A stretch of 64,000 nucleotides of DNA from Maribacter huludaoensis (GCF_029350945.1 NZ_JARKMS010000006.1:213071-277070); one strand, 5' to 3'. Positions 1 through 9,789 are shown, numbered from the stretch's first letter. Notes: generated by a model not told the origin, from the letters alone. Translations and numbers: made by a program.

Positions 1-448
1 CTAGGGTTTTTCCTCTTAGTTCGGTGCCTTTTGAATATGATTTCTTAAGTCCTTTAAAGTTGCTGTCTCCTTCTAAAGGCATATTTCTATTGGCGTCATA
101 TAAAAAACGGGCGCCACCAAAAAGATGACCGAACACTAGTTCTGCTACAGATTCTGATGATGCGGCAGGTGTATTGATTACATGTATGCCTTTTTCTTTT
201 GCATAGTCAACATCAATGTTATCCATGCCAACACCACCGCGACCAATTAGTTTAAGGGTAGGGCAGGCATCGATCAAATCTTTTCTGACCTTTGTGGCAC
301 TTCTTACTAATAAGGCATCAATCTTATTTTCATTAATATAATTTACCAACTGCTCTTGAGCAACGGTCGTTGTCAAAATTTCAAATCCTGATTTCTCAAG
401 TACGGCAATACCGTTTTGAGAAATACCATCATTTGCTAATATCTTCAT
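1..448 (-). CDS. serA: D-3-phosphoglycerate dehydrogenase, 5' part (runs off window)
   Basis: The first ~149 codons of a D-2-hydroxyacid dehydrogenase, read by translating the minus strand from the ATG at 446-448; the rest lies beyond the window edge. It begins MKILANDGIS and contains LIGRGGVGMDNIDV and INTPAASSESVAEL, which are typical of the substrate domain of phosphoglycerate dehydrogenases, and ends at ELRGKTLG, where the NAD-binding Rossmann domain starts. The family oxidises 3-phosphoglycerate, the first step of serine synthesis. serC, the next enzyme of the pathway, lies 161 bp upstream on the same strand, which supports SerA over other 2-hydroxyacid dehydrogenases. Whether a C-terminal ACT domain is present cannot be seen. 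Confidence 0.88.
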   Translation of the reverse strand, partial: MKILANDGISQNGIAVLEKSGFEILTTTVAQEQLVNYINENKIDALLVRSATKVRKDLIDACPTLKLIGRGGVGMDNIDVDYAKEKGIHVINTPAASSESVAELVFGHLFGGARFLYDANRNMPLEGDSNFKGLKKSYSKGTELRGKTL

Positions 449-609
449 ATAATTTGCTCGTTAATCGAGATTTTATTTTTCTAAGGTTTTCAGTACGGTA
501 TGAGCGTACCTAAAATTTTACGCTGAGTTTTTTAAGCAATACACTCATCGCATAGTTAAGCGCATATTTCCTTATTCTAATTATGGAAAGAAATGTTCAG
601 GATAAGTGA

Positions 610-1674
610 TTATCCTTTTCGCTCCATTTCACTCATAACATCTACCAAAACACCAACACTTTCTAAAGATAGCGCATTGTACATACTGGCTCTGTAACCA
701 CCCACTGAGCGGTGACCGTTTAAACCATTTATACCGGCTTCTTTTAGCATATTGTCAAAGGTTGTTTTTAATGCTTCGTCAGTAATGTTGAAGGTTGCAT
801 TCATTAATGAACGGTCTTCAGTATTTGCATAGCCTTCAAAAACAGGATTTAAATCAATCTCAGAATACAACAATCTTGCTTTCTTTTCATTCACCTCTTC
901 TATAGCAGCTATACCACCAAGATTTTTAAGCCATTCTAAGGTTAGCATTGAGGTGTATACCGCAAAAACAGAAGGTGTGTTGAACATACTATCTTTAGAT
1001 ATATGTACTTGATAGTCTAGCATAGATGGGATTTTTCTAGAAACTTGACCTAGAATCTCTTCTTTTACGATAACTAGCGTTGTTCCTGCTGGTCCCATAT
1101 TTTTTTGTGCACCGGCATAGATTAAATCGAACTGAGAAAAATCCAATGTCCTGGAAAAAATATCAGAACTCATATCACATACCAAAGGACAGTCTGTCTT
1201 AGGGAATTTTTTGAATTGGGTACCGTATATTGTATTGTTTGAAGTAATATGTAAATAATCTAAACCAGTTGGTACGGAATATCCTTTTGGAATGTACTTA
1301 AAGTTTTCGTCTTTAGACGAGCCCACTTCCACTACTTCTCCAAACAATTTTGCTTCTTTGATAGCTTTATCGCTCCAAGTACCTGTATTTAGATATCCGG
1401 CTTTTTGTTCCAATAAGTTATATGCTACCATTAAAAACTCAAGACTTGCTCCGCCTTGTAAAAATAGTGCTTTGTATCCTTTATCCTTTAAATCTAAAAG
1501 TTCTAATGCCAACGATCTTGCATTCTCCATTACGGCCACAAAATCTTTACTTCTATGTGAAATCTCTACAAGTGAAAGTCCGGAACCATTGAAGTCCATA
1601 ACGGATTCAGAAGCTTTTAATAATACTTCTTTTGGTAAAATACATGGTCCGGCACTAAAATTATGTTTTTTCAT
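610..1674 (-). CDS. serC: Phosphoserine aminotransferase
   Basis: A 354-residue class V PLP aminotransferase that converts 3-phosphohydroxypyruvate to phosphoserine, the second step of serine synthesis; it can also serve pyridoxine synthesis. The start MKKHNFSAGPCILP matches the family's N-terminal NFxAGP motif. The PLP-lysine region reads AGAQKNMGPAG near residue 190, and the C-terminal part has GHRSVGGYRASMYN, the substrate arginine region. Full length for the family. It lies between the acyl-CoA reductase gene and serA on the same strand, with a 70-bp gap upstream and 161 bp downstream, so co-transcription is likely. Confidence is high. Confidence 0.96.
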   Translation of the reverse strand: MKKHNFSAGPCILPKEVLLKASESVMDFNGSGLSLVEISHRSKDFVAVMENARSLALELLDLKDKGYKALFLQGGASLEFLMVAYNLLEQKAGYLNTGTWSDKAIKEAKLFGEVVEVGSSKDENFKYIPKGYSVPTGLDYLHITSNNTIYGTQFKKFPKTDCPLVCDMSSDIFSRTLDFSQFDLIYAGAQKNMGPAGTTLVIVKEEILGQVSRKIPSMLDYQVHISKDSMFNTPSVFAVYTSMLTLEWLKNLGGIAAIEEVNEKKARLLYSEIDLNPVFEGYANTEDRSLMNATFNITDEALKTTFDNMLKEAGINGLNGHRSVGGYRASMYNALSLESVGVLVDVMSEMERKG

Positions 1675-1744
1675 TTGTCTGTAAATTAAGGATGCAAATG
1701 TCAGAATTTTTTAAAGATTTTTCGATACGGAACGGTATTTAATT

Positions 1745-2809
1745 CTAAGATGTTCTCAACAAGAAATCAACTGTGTCTATACCATCGGCATAATCGTTCA
1801 AGGAAGGTTTTTGGGTGTTGCCAAATGAAATCTCACCATCTATGAAACCAGAAGATACAATACATTGAATTTTGTCCTCATCTTTCTTTAAAGCTGTTTT
1901 TAGTTCTATAGCATTTTCATAATATTCGTAAAATAAAGATGCGATAGGGGAACCAAAACTTTCTTCCTCTTTTAAAATAAGAAAACCGTTATCTAAGATT
2001 TTAAACTCGCTCATTAAATACACCGCCTTATTGTAGTCATAATTATTAGCGTATTTATGATGGTTAATAATATCATTGTAGGGGAACATGGCCTTGTAAA
2101 AGGTATCTATACCGTAGTTTTTTGGGATATAGATTTTTGATACACTTCTGCAGCCTAAACCAAAATATCTAAATATATCTTCGCCCAAAGCTGTTAGTTC
2201 TTTAGAACTTTCCTTTCCGTTTAAAACAGCTATAGAGTTTCTGTTTTTACGGATAATATTTGGTTTTTTGCTAAAATAGTATTCAAAGTATCTTGCAGTA
2301 TTGTTACTGCCCGTTGCTATTACTGCATCGTAATTTGTTAGCTTTTCTTTGGTAAAGGTTACTTTGTCCTTAAAAGATGGTTCAATAGCAATTAAATATT
2401 CAATTATTAACGGAATTAGCTTTTGATCGTTGCTCGATAATTTTACAAGCGCTTTGTTACCCGTAATTAACACGCACAGAAGGTCATGAAATCCAACCAA
2501 AGGAATGTTTCCTGCCATAATCAAAGCAATAGTCTTTTCTTTATTAATTGTTAAATCATAATTGTTCAACCATGTTTCTATGTTTTGCCTGGTAAGTATA
2601 TTGCCCCATTCGTTATAAGCATGAACACAATTTTCTTCTGAAAACCAACCATTATAATGTTGCGCTTTTTCAGCCTCGGATTTAAAACGCGCTATCCATT
2701 CGTCATTTAAATGCTCAGAAATGGTGTTTGTTGTGACTAAATGGCAAAATGTTCTTAGAAAATTTCCAAGTTTAACAAAAGCTTCTATAGTAGGGTTGCT
2801 ATGGGTCAT
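1745..2809 (-). CDS. LuxC-type acyl-CoA reductase family protein
   Basis: A 354-residue protein of the LuxC / acyl-CoA reductase family (aldehyde dehydrogenase fold). Family members reduce an activated fatty acyl group to aldehyde using NADPH. Visible are an NAD(P)-domain stretch (IMAGNIPLVGFHDLL), the ATGSNNTARYFEYYF segment, and GLGCRSVSKIYIP, whose cysteine sits where LuxC has its acyl-accepting residue. There are no luxD, luxE or luciferase genes nearby, so bioluminescence is not implied. The gene is divergent from a ferredoxin gene 89 bp away and followed by serC. The true substrate is unknown; a role in fatty aldehyde or lipid metabolism is inference. Confidence 0.8.
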   Translation of the reverse strand: MTHSNPTIEAFVKLGNFLRTFCHLVTTNTISEHLNDEWIARFKSEAEKAQHYNGWFSEENCVHAYNEWGNILTRQNIETWLNNYDLTINKEKTIALIMAGNIPLVGFHDLLCVLITGNKALVKLSSNDQKLIPLIIEYLIAIEPSFKDKVTFTKEKLTNYDAVIATGSNNTARYFEYYFSKKPNIIRKNRNSIAVLNGKESSKELTALGEDIFRYFGLGCRSVSKIYIPKNYGIDTFYKAMFPYNDIINHHKYANNYDYNKAVYLMSEFKILDNGFLILKEEESFGSPIASLFYEYYENAIELKTALKKDEDKIQCIVSSGFIDGEISFGNTQKPSLNDYADGIDTVDFLLRTS

Positions 2810-2813
2810 TATA

Positions 2814-2845
2814 TTTGTATACTAGTTAGGTAGGAATTACCTTTG
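2814..2845 (+). promoter_or_regulatory. Bacteroidota-type promoter for the ferredoxin gene
   Basis: TTTG at 2814-2817, a 20-base spacer, then TACCTTTG at 2838-2845. This is a near-exact match to the Bacteroidota primary-sigma consensus (TTTG, ~19 bases, TAnnTTTG). It lies 53 bases before the ferredoxin ATG and is oriented toward it. Confidence 0.7.
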
Positions 2846-2856
2846 TGCAAAAATAA

Positions 2857-3249
<393 letters not shown>

Positions 3250-3365
3250 GGATATTATAAGTTTTAAGGGGTATTACCTTAAGATTAAGGGTTATTTTAT
3301 TGCATAACAGAAATGTGGTAATGGTTTTTACAGGCTTAAAAATCACTTAACATACTTAGTAAATG

Positions 3366-3400
3366 AAAAAAGCTACCTAAATAAATAGGTAGCTTTTTTT
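3366..3400. terminator. Bidirectional intrinsic terminator (ferredoxin / TonB receptor)
   Basis: A 14-bp perfect stem, AAAAAAGCTACCTA at 3366-3379 paired with TAGGTAGCTTTTTT at 3386-3399 across a 6-base loop. It has A-tract and T-tract flanks, so it works on both strands between the converging genes. Confidence 0.92.
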
Positions 3401-3418
3401 AATAAAACTAAATCAAAA

Positions 3419-6400
3419 CTAAAATTTATAATTCAACGATAGGTTGAACATTGTACCTAATTGGCTAAAGTGATAACCATCATAAGTCATTTGAGAATAA
3501 CGTTGGTTAAAGGTTATTAAATTAGATTGGTTTTGAGTTTGTGCAGCATCGGCCAATATGGCATCACCTGCGGCATTTTGCGAAACAAAACTCCATTCAG
3601 GCAAAACATTCAGCAAATTGTTGATGTTAAGTGCAATAGTCAATTTGTCAGAAGCGCTGTAATTAACTCCTAAATCTGTGACAATTTTAGGGTCAAACTC
3701 AGTACCTAAATTAAAGTTGCCGTTTGCATCTGTACTTAAACCTTGTTGAAAAAAGCTTGTTTTACCAAATAAGGTGTTGTTCAATGAAAAACCGAATTTG
3801 TTGATATCATAATTAGCACCTAAAATCCATTTTGTTCTTGGTCTCGATGTAAAAAATAAAGCTTCTTGCGTTTGGTTAACTACAGATTGGCCTGAATTTG
3901 CAACTAAAGCAATATCCTTTACGGGTCCGTCTAATTCATTTTGAATTGTGTAGTTACCTGATAAATTTAAATCTAAGCTACCTTCACCAATATTAATTCC
4001 TTTATAAGCTAGAACAACATCTACACCAGAGGTTTTAGTGTCTATAGCGTTAGAAAAGAAGCTAACATCACTTAAATTGTTATTTGCCAAAAGAACATCT
4101 AAAGGATTTGTTGGGTCGCCACTTCCGCCTATTTCATTACCCAATACAATTCTATCTTTTACTTTAATGTTGTAATAATCAAAAGTATAGCTGAATTTGT
4201 TAGCAATTTTCCCTCCAAAACCAACAGTAAAGTTAGTAGAAGTCTCAGCATCTAATTGTGGTATACCCAAAAGTTTTGCTTGGGTAGAAACGTTGTTGAT
4301 TAGACCACCAACTTGAATACCTTGACCCGGCACAAAACTATACTGTGCTTTTTGAGTGTAAATTTGGTGAAGGGTAGGAGCTCTAAAACCAGAGGAAATA
4401 GAACCTCTTAAAGTGAACGCATCACTAAACTTATAACGCGAACTAAATTTGTAGATGAAAGTATTACCAAAATCAGAATAATTTTCTGTTCTTATGGTAC
4501 CGCTTAGTAAAAACGCATCAGATACATCATAATCTAAACTTAAATATCCACCAATGTTGTAGCGATTGAATTTCCCTGAGTTTTGAGGTGAAGCACCTGC
4601 AAATGAATCTGCACCACCACCATCGTAAGATGCCAATTCACCTTCTATAATTTCAAAAGTTTCGGTTCTAAACTCGGCACCAACACCAATACTTACTTTG
4701 TCAGAAAGTAATCTTGAAATATCAATGTTACCTACGTTATGAGAAAACCTAGTTCCTCCCGGATCAAATGACTGCTGGCTATTTTCTCTATATAATTCTG
4801 AACCTTCAGTAATTTCGCCGTCATCTACAGAGCCATTACCATTGGCATCTATAAATACAGAAGGAGAATATACAATGTTTCTATTGTGGGTATTGTTCAC
4901 TTTGTACGTTTGTAAGTTGCCACCAGTAGTAAAACTTGCATCAATATTCCAATCGTTTATCACCGATTTGAAACCAATAGTTGCATTATAATCACTTAAT
5001 AAACCTTCAAATGTTGGTAAGTATCCATCGTATCCACCAGCTGTATTTGGATTGTCACCGGGAAAGAAATCAGCCAGGTAAGGAAAATCATCAACTGTTC
5101 TCCAATACGGTGTTCTGTAGTTTGCAAAACTATTTACTGCTTTATAAACATAGGCGGCGTTACCATATAAAGAGGTGTTCGCACTTAGGTCATATCCTAA
5201 ATTTACAGAAAACTTTGCAGCCGCAGTTTCGGGCGAACCGTTAATGTTCCCTGCATCGGGGCGTCTAGATAGGAATTCTTGTACATCTGCAATATCAGCG
5301 CCAAAATCACCAGCTTCACCGGCTGCATCTACCATACCTGGTCTATTTGCTTGATTAACTTTAGATAAATCTACAGTGTAGTTTACAAAACCTTTGTCAT
5401 CACCAATTGTGGAACCATTATTAATTGCAACACCGAACATTTCTCCATCACCTTCAGATGTTATTCCCGTTCTCAATGTAGCAGAGCCTTCATTTGGTGA
5501 ATCTTTAAGTATAATGTTCATTACGCCCGCAATAGCATCTGATCCATATTGTGCAGAGGCACCGTCACGTAAGATTTCAACTCTTTTAATTGCATCTGTT
5601 GGTATAGCTGAAATATCTGCACCGGTTTCACCACGGCCCGGAGATGTCTGCGTATACAATAATGCACTTAAGTTCTTACGTTTACCGTTAATCAAAATCA
5701 ATGTTCTTGACGGTCCCATGTTTCTAATTTCGTAAGGATCTAATAACGATGTTGCGTCATTTACGGGAGTTTGTACCGTATTAAATGATGGTATTCTGTA
5801 TTGTAGGGCCTTGTCAAAAGTTGCCTGACCTGTAGAGGTCAATTCTTTTACGCCTACTACATCTACAGGTAAAGGTGTGTCTGTATTACTTCTTGGTGCG
5901 GTACGGGAACCTACTACAATAAATTCGTCTAACTGCATACCTTCGGACAATTGCACGTTTATTGTGTTTTTTCCGGCCGTTGATATTTCTTGAGTAGCGA
6001 AACCAATATAGCTAAATACTAGTTTTGCATTGTCAGAAATGTTAATGGTATAATTACCATCAAAATCAGAGGTTGTACCGTTCGTTGTACCTTTTTCAAC
6101 AATGTTAACTCCTGCCAAAGGCATTCCTGAATCATCTGTTACTTTACCTGAAATACTGTTTTGAACTTTTTTGTTCAAAGTTGTAGCGGAAATACCATTT
6201 GTAGCAGAATTAACTTTTAGGACTTTGGCCCTTTCTGCTTTTTTATGATAAACAACATAATATTTGTTGCCCAGATATTCAAAATCAAAACTAGTCTTGC
6301 GTTCTAGTTTATTAATAATTTTATCCAAGGCAGGGAATTTATATTCCTCAGGATTTAAACTGGTACTTGATACCAAAGTTGGGTTGTAAGTGAAAAAGAC

Positions 6401-6538
6401 TTCATGTTTTTCACTGATCTCATTAAGAAATTCGCTCAGGGTAACGTTTTCTTTGAGGTCATTAGCTGCCGTTGCGCTGGTGATGCTTGAAAAAAGCATT
6501 ACCGCAAGCAGTAATCTCATAAGTTTGTTCGTTCTCAT
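3419..6538 (-). CDS. TonB-dependent receptor with STN and carboxypeptidase-like domains
   Basis: A 1039-residue outer-membrane receptor. In order: a signal peptide (~residues 1-25, ending TSATAA), an STN signalling domain (~28-95), a linker, a CarboxypepD_reg-like domain starting ISGKVTDDSGMPLAGVNI (~128-205), a plug domain with TRTLILINGK and VEILRDGASAQYGSDAIAGVMNI (~220-350), then a TonB beta-barrel ending YHFSQLGTMFNLSLNYKF with a terminal aromatic residue. The STN domain matches its neighbours: FecR and an ECF sigma gene lie directly upstream, the arrangement for transport-coupled signalling across the envelope. No SusD partner follows, so a glycan-utilisation system is not supported. 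The substrate is unknown. Confidence 0.93.
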   Translation of the reverse strand: MRTNKLMRLLLAVMLFSSITSATAANDLKENVTLSEFLNEISEKHEVFFTYNPTLVSSTSLNPEEYKFPALDKIINKLERKTSFDFEYLGNKYYVVYHKKAERAKVLKVNSATNGISATTLNKKVQNSISGKVTDDSGMPLAGVNIVEKGTTNGTTSDFDGNYTINISDNAKLVFSYIGFATQEISTAGKNTINVQLSEGMQLDEFIVVGSRTAPRSNTDTPLPVDVVGVKELTSTGQATFDKALQYRIPSFNTVQTPVNDATSLLDPYEIRNMGPSRTLILINGKRKNLSALLYTQTSPGRGETGADISAIPTDAIKRVEILRDGASAQYGSDAIAGVMNIILKDSPNEGSATLRTGITSEGDGEMFGVAINNGSTIGDDKGFVNYTVDLSKVNQANRPGMVDAAGEAGDFGADIADVQEFLSRRPDAGNINGSPETAAAKFSVNLGYDLSANTSLYGNAAYVYKAVNSFANYRTPYWRTVDDFPYLADFFPGDNPNTAGGYDGYLPTFEGLLSDYNATIGFKSVINDWNIDASFTTGGNLQTYKVNNTHNRNIVYSPSVFIDANGNGSVDDGEITEGSELYRENSQQSFDPGGTRFSHNVGNIDISRLLSDKVSIGVGAEFRTETFEIIEGELASYDGGGADSFAGASPQNSGKFNRYNIGGYLSLDYDVSDAFLLSGTIRTENYSDFGNTFIYKFSSRYKFSDAFTLRGSISSGFRAPTLHQIYTQKAQYSFVPGQGIQVGGLINNVSTQAKLLGIPQLDAETSTNFTVGFGGKIANKFSYTFDYYNIKVKDRIVLGNEIGGSGDPTNPLDVLLANNNLSDVSFFSNAIDTKTSGVDVVLAYKGINIGEGSLDLNLSGNYTIQNELDGPVKDIALVANSGQSVVNQTQEALFFTSRPRTKWILGANYDINKFGFSLNNTLFGKTSFFQQGLSTDANGNFNLGTEFDPKIVTDLGVNYSASDKLTIALNINNLLNVLPEWSFVSQNAAGDAILADAAQTQNQSNLITFNQRYSQMTYDGYHFSQLGTMFNLSLNYKF

Positions 6539-6552
6539 AAATAAAAGTTTAG

Positions 6553-7566
6553 TTAATTAATAGGGTTTTCTTGTACGCGTAAAATATTATCATTGTTTAT
6601 AATTCTGGTTCCTGTAGCTTTCTCTATAGCTGCTATACATATTTGTAAGTTTTGATTTGGTATTCCCCCGGAAATGGGTAATTCTTTTAAGTAATCCAAT
6701 TCATAACTTACTTCAACTCCGTATGTGGTCTCTAGGTTGTACATTACTTCTTTAAGTGGAATTTCATTAAAAGTGTATGTTCCACCTCGCCATAATGCAT
6801 AGGGAGTTTCAATGTCCACTTTTTTATGTGTTAATTTTTTGCTCTCATTAGAGAAAGAAACTATTTCTCCAGGAATCATTTTAGTAACATCTCCATTGGC
6901 AAGTTCTAAGTGAATAGAGCCTTCGTCAAGAACCACGTTTGTTTTTTGTTTTCTTGTATTTACATGAAATTGTGTACCAAGAACTTCAACTTTAAGGTCT
7001 TCTGTAATTACCCAAAATTTAGCTTTGGTACTAGGTATAGGTTTTACTTTAAAATAAGCTTCACCTATTAAATTTATAAGTCTAGGGTTTTCATTGTCGT
7101 ACCATATTTTACTATTACCGTTAAGAACTACAGATGTTCCGTCAGGTAATTTTAGGTCAATAATCTCACCAAAATTGGTCTTATGTATAGTTGTTGTATT
7201 ATTATTTAAATAAGTGTAGGTGGTAAAACCTATTAAAACGAGTAATACAGCAGCTGCCGCTGTAATTATAGAATTGTTTAAGGTGCGTGTTTTCTTAAAA
7301 TTAGATTTTTTAGAAACGTTTAATCCTACCTTGGGTAAAACATTGGCAAGTGCTTCATTAACCTTTTGGTTGCTTGGGTATTCTTGGTTGAAACTTATAC
7401 CTATAATTATAGATTTTGCATTTTCTACGGTTTCTAAATGCTCGGTATTGTTCTGGATCCAATTATTCCAATATGCTATATCATTTTTATTAGTGTCTTT
7501 GGCCCAGTTTTCAAATGAAGCATCGGATAAGAAATAGTGAAGATCGTATTTGTTCTTTTCGTTCAT
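6553..7566 (-). CDS. FecR-type anti-sigma regulator
   Basis: A 337-residue FecR-family inner-membrane regulator. It has an N-terminal cytoplasmic part with DLHYFLSDASFENWAKD, one transmembrane segment (~residues 102-121, TAAAAVLLVLIGFTTYTYL), a periplasmic FecR domain with LPDGTSVVLNGNSKIWY and LIGEAYFKV, and a C-terminal DUF4974-like domain (LKEVMYNLETTYGVEV). In the known scheme it receives a signal from the STN domain of the TonB receptor and controls the cognate ECF sigma factor. It lies 57 bp after the sigma gene and 14 bp before the receptor gene, so all three probably form one operon. Confidence 0.93.
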   Translation of the reverse strand: MNEKNKYDLHYFLSDASFENWAKDTNKNDIAYWNNWIQNNTEHLETVENAKSIIIGISFNQEYPSNQKVNEALANVLPKVGLNVSKKSNFKKTRTLNNSIITAAAAVLLVLIGFTTYTYLNNNTTTIHKTNFGEIIDLKLPDGTSVVLNGNSKIWYDNENPRLINLIGEAYFKVKPIPSTKAKFWVITEDLKVEVLGTQFHVNTRKQKTNVVLDEGSIHLELANGDVTKMIPGEIVSFSNESKKLTHKKVDIETPYALWRGGTYTFNEIPLKEVMYNLETTYGVEVSYELDYLKELPISGGIPNQNLQICIAAIEKATGTRIINNDNILRVQENPIN

Positions 7567-7623
7567 GTAGTAAGGTGTTCCATTAATAAGAGATGGATCT
7601 CTTAAAAATATACCCTACTATTT

Positions 7624-8202
7624 TCAACTTTTTTTTAAAATATTTTTAATTTGTTGATTTTCAGATGATTTTCTAAGTTTTGTTAAGGCTTTTTGTAATA
7701 CGTTCAAAACACTTTGGTAGTTCATATCCATTACTTCTGCAATGTCCGAACTTTTCATTTCGCTGTAATATTTTAAGTATAATACTTCTTTTTCTCTTGG
7801 TGATAATTTGTTAATGAGGTTGGCTAGGGTAGAAGTACAAAGAAATTGCATTTCTTGGTGTATGGAAATTTCTTCTGCGGAAAATGTAAAATTCGCTTTA
7901 AATAATTGTGCTTCTGAGATGGGAACGTTGTTTTGTTTTTTTTGTAATTGTTTTATTAACCTTCTTTTAAAAGATACAAATAAGTACGCTTTTAAATTAT
8001 TGATGGAATTTTGCTTATCTCGATCTTCAAATAATTGAATAAAGAAATTTTGTAGACAATCCTCTGTCAATTCTTGATCATTGCTCAGTTTTAAACCATA
8101 AACGTGTAATTGTGGATAGTACTTTTTAAAAAGTAGACTAAAACCATTGGCTTCGCCCTTTTTAAAAAAATACCATATCGTTTCATCAGAATGAAGTTCC
8201 AT
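7624..8202 (-). CDS. ECF RNA polymerase sigma factor (FecI/Bacteroidota type)
   Basis: A 192-residue sigma-70 family protein. Region 2 is at ~residues 15-85 (FKKYYPQLHVYGLKL, ELTEDCLQNFFIQLFED) and region 4 at ~130-180 (LSPREKEVLYLKYYSEMKSS, then a helix-turn-helix in DIAEVMDMNYQSVLNVLQKA). Regions 1 and 3 are absent, as in ECF sigmas. It heads the sigma-fecR-receptor cluster and presumably activates the receptor gene. The basic C-terminus (KNILKKS) is ordinary. Confidence 0.92.
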   Translation of the reverse strand: MELHSDETIWYFFKKGEANGFSLLFKKYYPQLHVYGLKLSNDQELTEDCLQNFFIQLFEDRDKQNSINNLKAYLFVSFKRRLIKQLQKKQNNVPISEAQLFKANFTFSAEEISIHQEMQFLCTSTLANLINKLSPREKEVLYLKYYSEMKSSDIAEVMDMNYQSVLNVLQKALTKLRKSSENQQIKNILKKS

Positions 8203-8373
8203 AAATTCTTACATGTTCTGGTACCAAAGTAAGAATAATTTCTTAAAATGTGTTAAAAGTATTTATTTTAACTATCCTTTGACCAATTATTTTGGTTATT
8301 GCTTAAATAATTATTAGGAAGATCGTTATAAATGTTAGGTTAAATTTTGAATGCATAATCTTCTGGTAAAAAC

Positions 8374-8381
8374 TATATTTG
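8374..8381 (+). promoter_or_regulatory. -7 box of the ychF promoter
   Basis: TATATTTG matches the Bacteroidota -7 element TAnnTTTG, 22 bases before the ychF ATG. No clean TTTG -33 element at 19 bases was found, so only the -7 part is claimed. Confidence 0.5.
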
Positions 8382-8403
8382 CACCCTTGAAATATTTTAA
8401 ATT

Positions 8404-9498
8404 ATGAAAGCAGGTATTGTAGGATTGCCAAATGTTGGTAAATCAACACTTTTTAATTGTTTGTCAAATGCCAAGGCGCAAAGTGCAAATTTTCCATTTT
8501 GTACCATTGAACCTAATATAGGTGTTGTAAACGTGCCCGATTCCCGTTTGCAAAAATTAGAAGAATTGGTTAATCCTGAAAGGGTTTTGCCTGCTACCGT
8601 AGAGATTGTGGATATTGCCGGTTTGGTAAAGGGCGCTAGTAAAGGTGAAGGTTTGGGCAACCAATTTTTGGGGAACATTCGCGAAACCGATGCCATATTG
8701 CATGTATTGCGTTGTTTTGATAATGATAATATAGTTCATGTAGATGGCAGTGTAGATCCAATAAGGGATAAAGAAACCATTGATATGGAGCTCCAATTGA
8801 AAGATTTGGAGACTGTTGAGAAAAAGTTGGAGAAAGTAAAACGGGCTGCTAGAACTGGAAATAAAGATGCACAGAAAGAAGAAGCTGTTTTATTGGCGAT
8901 CAAAACTGGATTAGAGGCCGGTACTTCTGTTAGGGCCATAGAAATAGAAGAAGAGTCTAGGGTCGAATTTGTAAAACCTCTTCAGTTCATTACGGATAAA
9001 CCGGTTATGTACGTGTGTAATGTAGATGAAGAAGCTGCCGTATCGGGTAACGCATATGTTGAAAAAGTGAAAGAAACTGTAGCGGCCGAAAATGCGGAAG
9101 TTATATTTTTGGCAGTAGGTACAGAAGCGGATATTACGGAGTTGGAGACTTATGATGAACGCCAAATGTTTTTAGAGGATTTAGGTTTGGAAGAGCCAGG
9201 TTCTGCAAAATTGATACGTGGAGCCTACAGGTTATTGGATTTAGAGACTTACTTTACGGCTGGTGTAAAAGAAGTTCGTGCATGGACAATTCCTGTTGGT
9301 GCAACTGCTCCACAAGCTGCCGGTGTTATACATACCGATTTTGAAAAAGGTTTCATTAGGGCAGAAGTTATTGCTTATGATGATTACGTGTCATTTGGTA
9401 GTGAGGCTAAAGTTAAGGAAGCTGGTAAAATGAGGGTTGAAGGTAAAGAGTACATCGTTAAAGATGGTGATGTAATGCATTTCCGTTTTAACGTTTAA
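8404..9498 (+). CDS. ychF: Redox-regulated ATPase YchF (Obg family)
   Basis: A 364-residue P-loop NTPase of the Obg/YchF family, a universally conserved ribosome-associated ATPase. It starts MKAGIVGLPNVGKST with the Walker A loop at residues 8-15; DIAGLVKGASKGEGLGNQFL is the switch II/G3 region. Position 4 of the NKxD site reads NVDEEA, the relaxed specificity expected of an ATP-using YchF. The C-terminal TGS domain ends VKDGDVMHFRFNV. Full length. Transcribed alone; its stop overlaps that of convergent cbpM by 3 bases. Confidence 0.97.
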   Translation: MKAGIVGLPNVGKSTLFNCLSNAKAQSANFPFCTIEPNIGVVNVPDSRLQKLEELVNPERVLPATVEIVDIAGLVKGASKGEGLGNQFLGNIRETDAILHVLRCFDNDNIVHVDGSVDPIRDKETIDMELQLKDLETVEKKLEKVKRAARTGNKDAQKEEAVLLAIKTGLEAGTSVRAIEIEEESRVEFVKPLQFITDKPVMYVCNVDEEAAVSGNAYVEKVKETVAAENAEVIFLAVGTEADITELETYDERQMFLEDLGLEEPGSAKLIRGAYRLLDLETYFTAGVKEVRAWTIPVGATAPQAAGVIHTDFEKGFIRAEVIAYDDYVSFGSEAKVKEAGKMRVEGKEYIVKDGDVMHFRFNV

Positions 9499-9788
9499 TG
9501 TTCATATATAGTCAACCGGTCGCGTAGCAGTTTTAATTCTTGCTCTAATCGGTTGACTTTTTTTATCATATGGTTTAAGGTGTCTATGCCTTCCATATTA
9601 ATTCCTAGCTCTTCTCGTAATCTATAAACACGTTCAATTTCTACAATAGAATGTGGTTCAACATAGATTTTATTTTCTATTTGCTGTACTTCGATCATTT
9701 CAAATTCTAGAAGGTCCTCTATGAATTCCATCGGAGTTTGTGTTTGCTGACAGTATACTTCTATTTGTATGTAGTTATCTGAATTCAT
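9495..9788 (-). CDS. cbpM: Chaperone modulator CbpM-like protein
   Basis: A 97-residue MerR-like small protein of the CbpM family. It begins MNSDNYIQIEVYCQQ, has an FEMIEVQQIENKIYVEPHSI core, and ends in a predicted coiled coil (IKKVNRLEQELKLLRDRL). CbpM binds the J-domain of CbpA and blocks its co-chaperone activity. It sits 1 base downstream of the cbpA gene on the same strand, the usual pairing. Its 3' end overlaps the ychF stop and carries on its opposite strand the likely ychF terminator. Confidence 0.85.
   Translation of the reverse strand: MNSDNYIQIEVYCQQTQTPMEFIEDLLEFEMIEVQQIENKIYVEPHSIVEIERVYRLREELGINMEGIDTLNHMIKKVNRLEQELKLLRDRLTIYEH
9511..9564 (+). terminator. Probable ychF terminator inside antisense cbpM
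   Basis: GTCAACCG at 9511-9518 and CGGTTGAC at 9550-9557 form an 8-bp perfect stem with a 31-base loop, followed by a run of T. It faces ychF but lies inside the coding region of convergent cbpM. The large loop lowers confidence. Confidence 0.45.
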
Positions 9789-9789
9789 A

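Noticed and set aside
1292..1684. 130-codon plus-strand ORF opposite serC
   Set aside because: It lies wholly within serC on the other strand with no protein-like features; it is an antisense shadow. The same holds for the many other short ORFs inside recognised genes.
1745..2809. Bioluminescence operon
   Set aside because: Only a LuxC-family reductase is present; luxA/B/D/E are absent.
3419..8202. Polysaccharide utilisation locus (SusC/SusD)
   Set aside because: A receptor with sigma and FecR genes is present, but there is no SusD-like lipoprotein, glycoside hydrolase or sulfatase in the neighbourhood.
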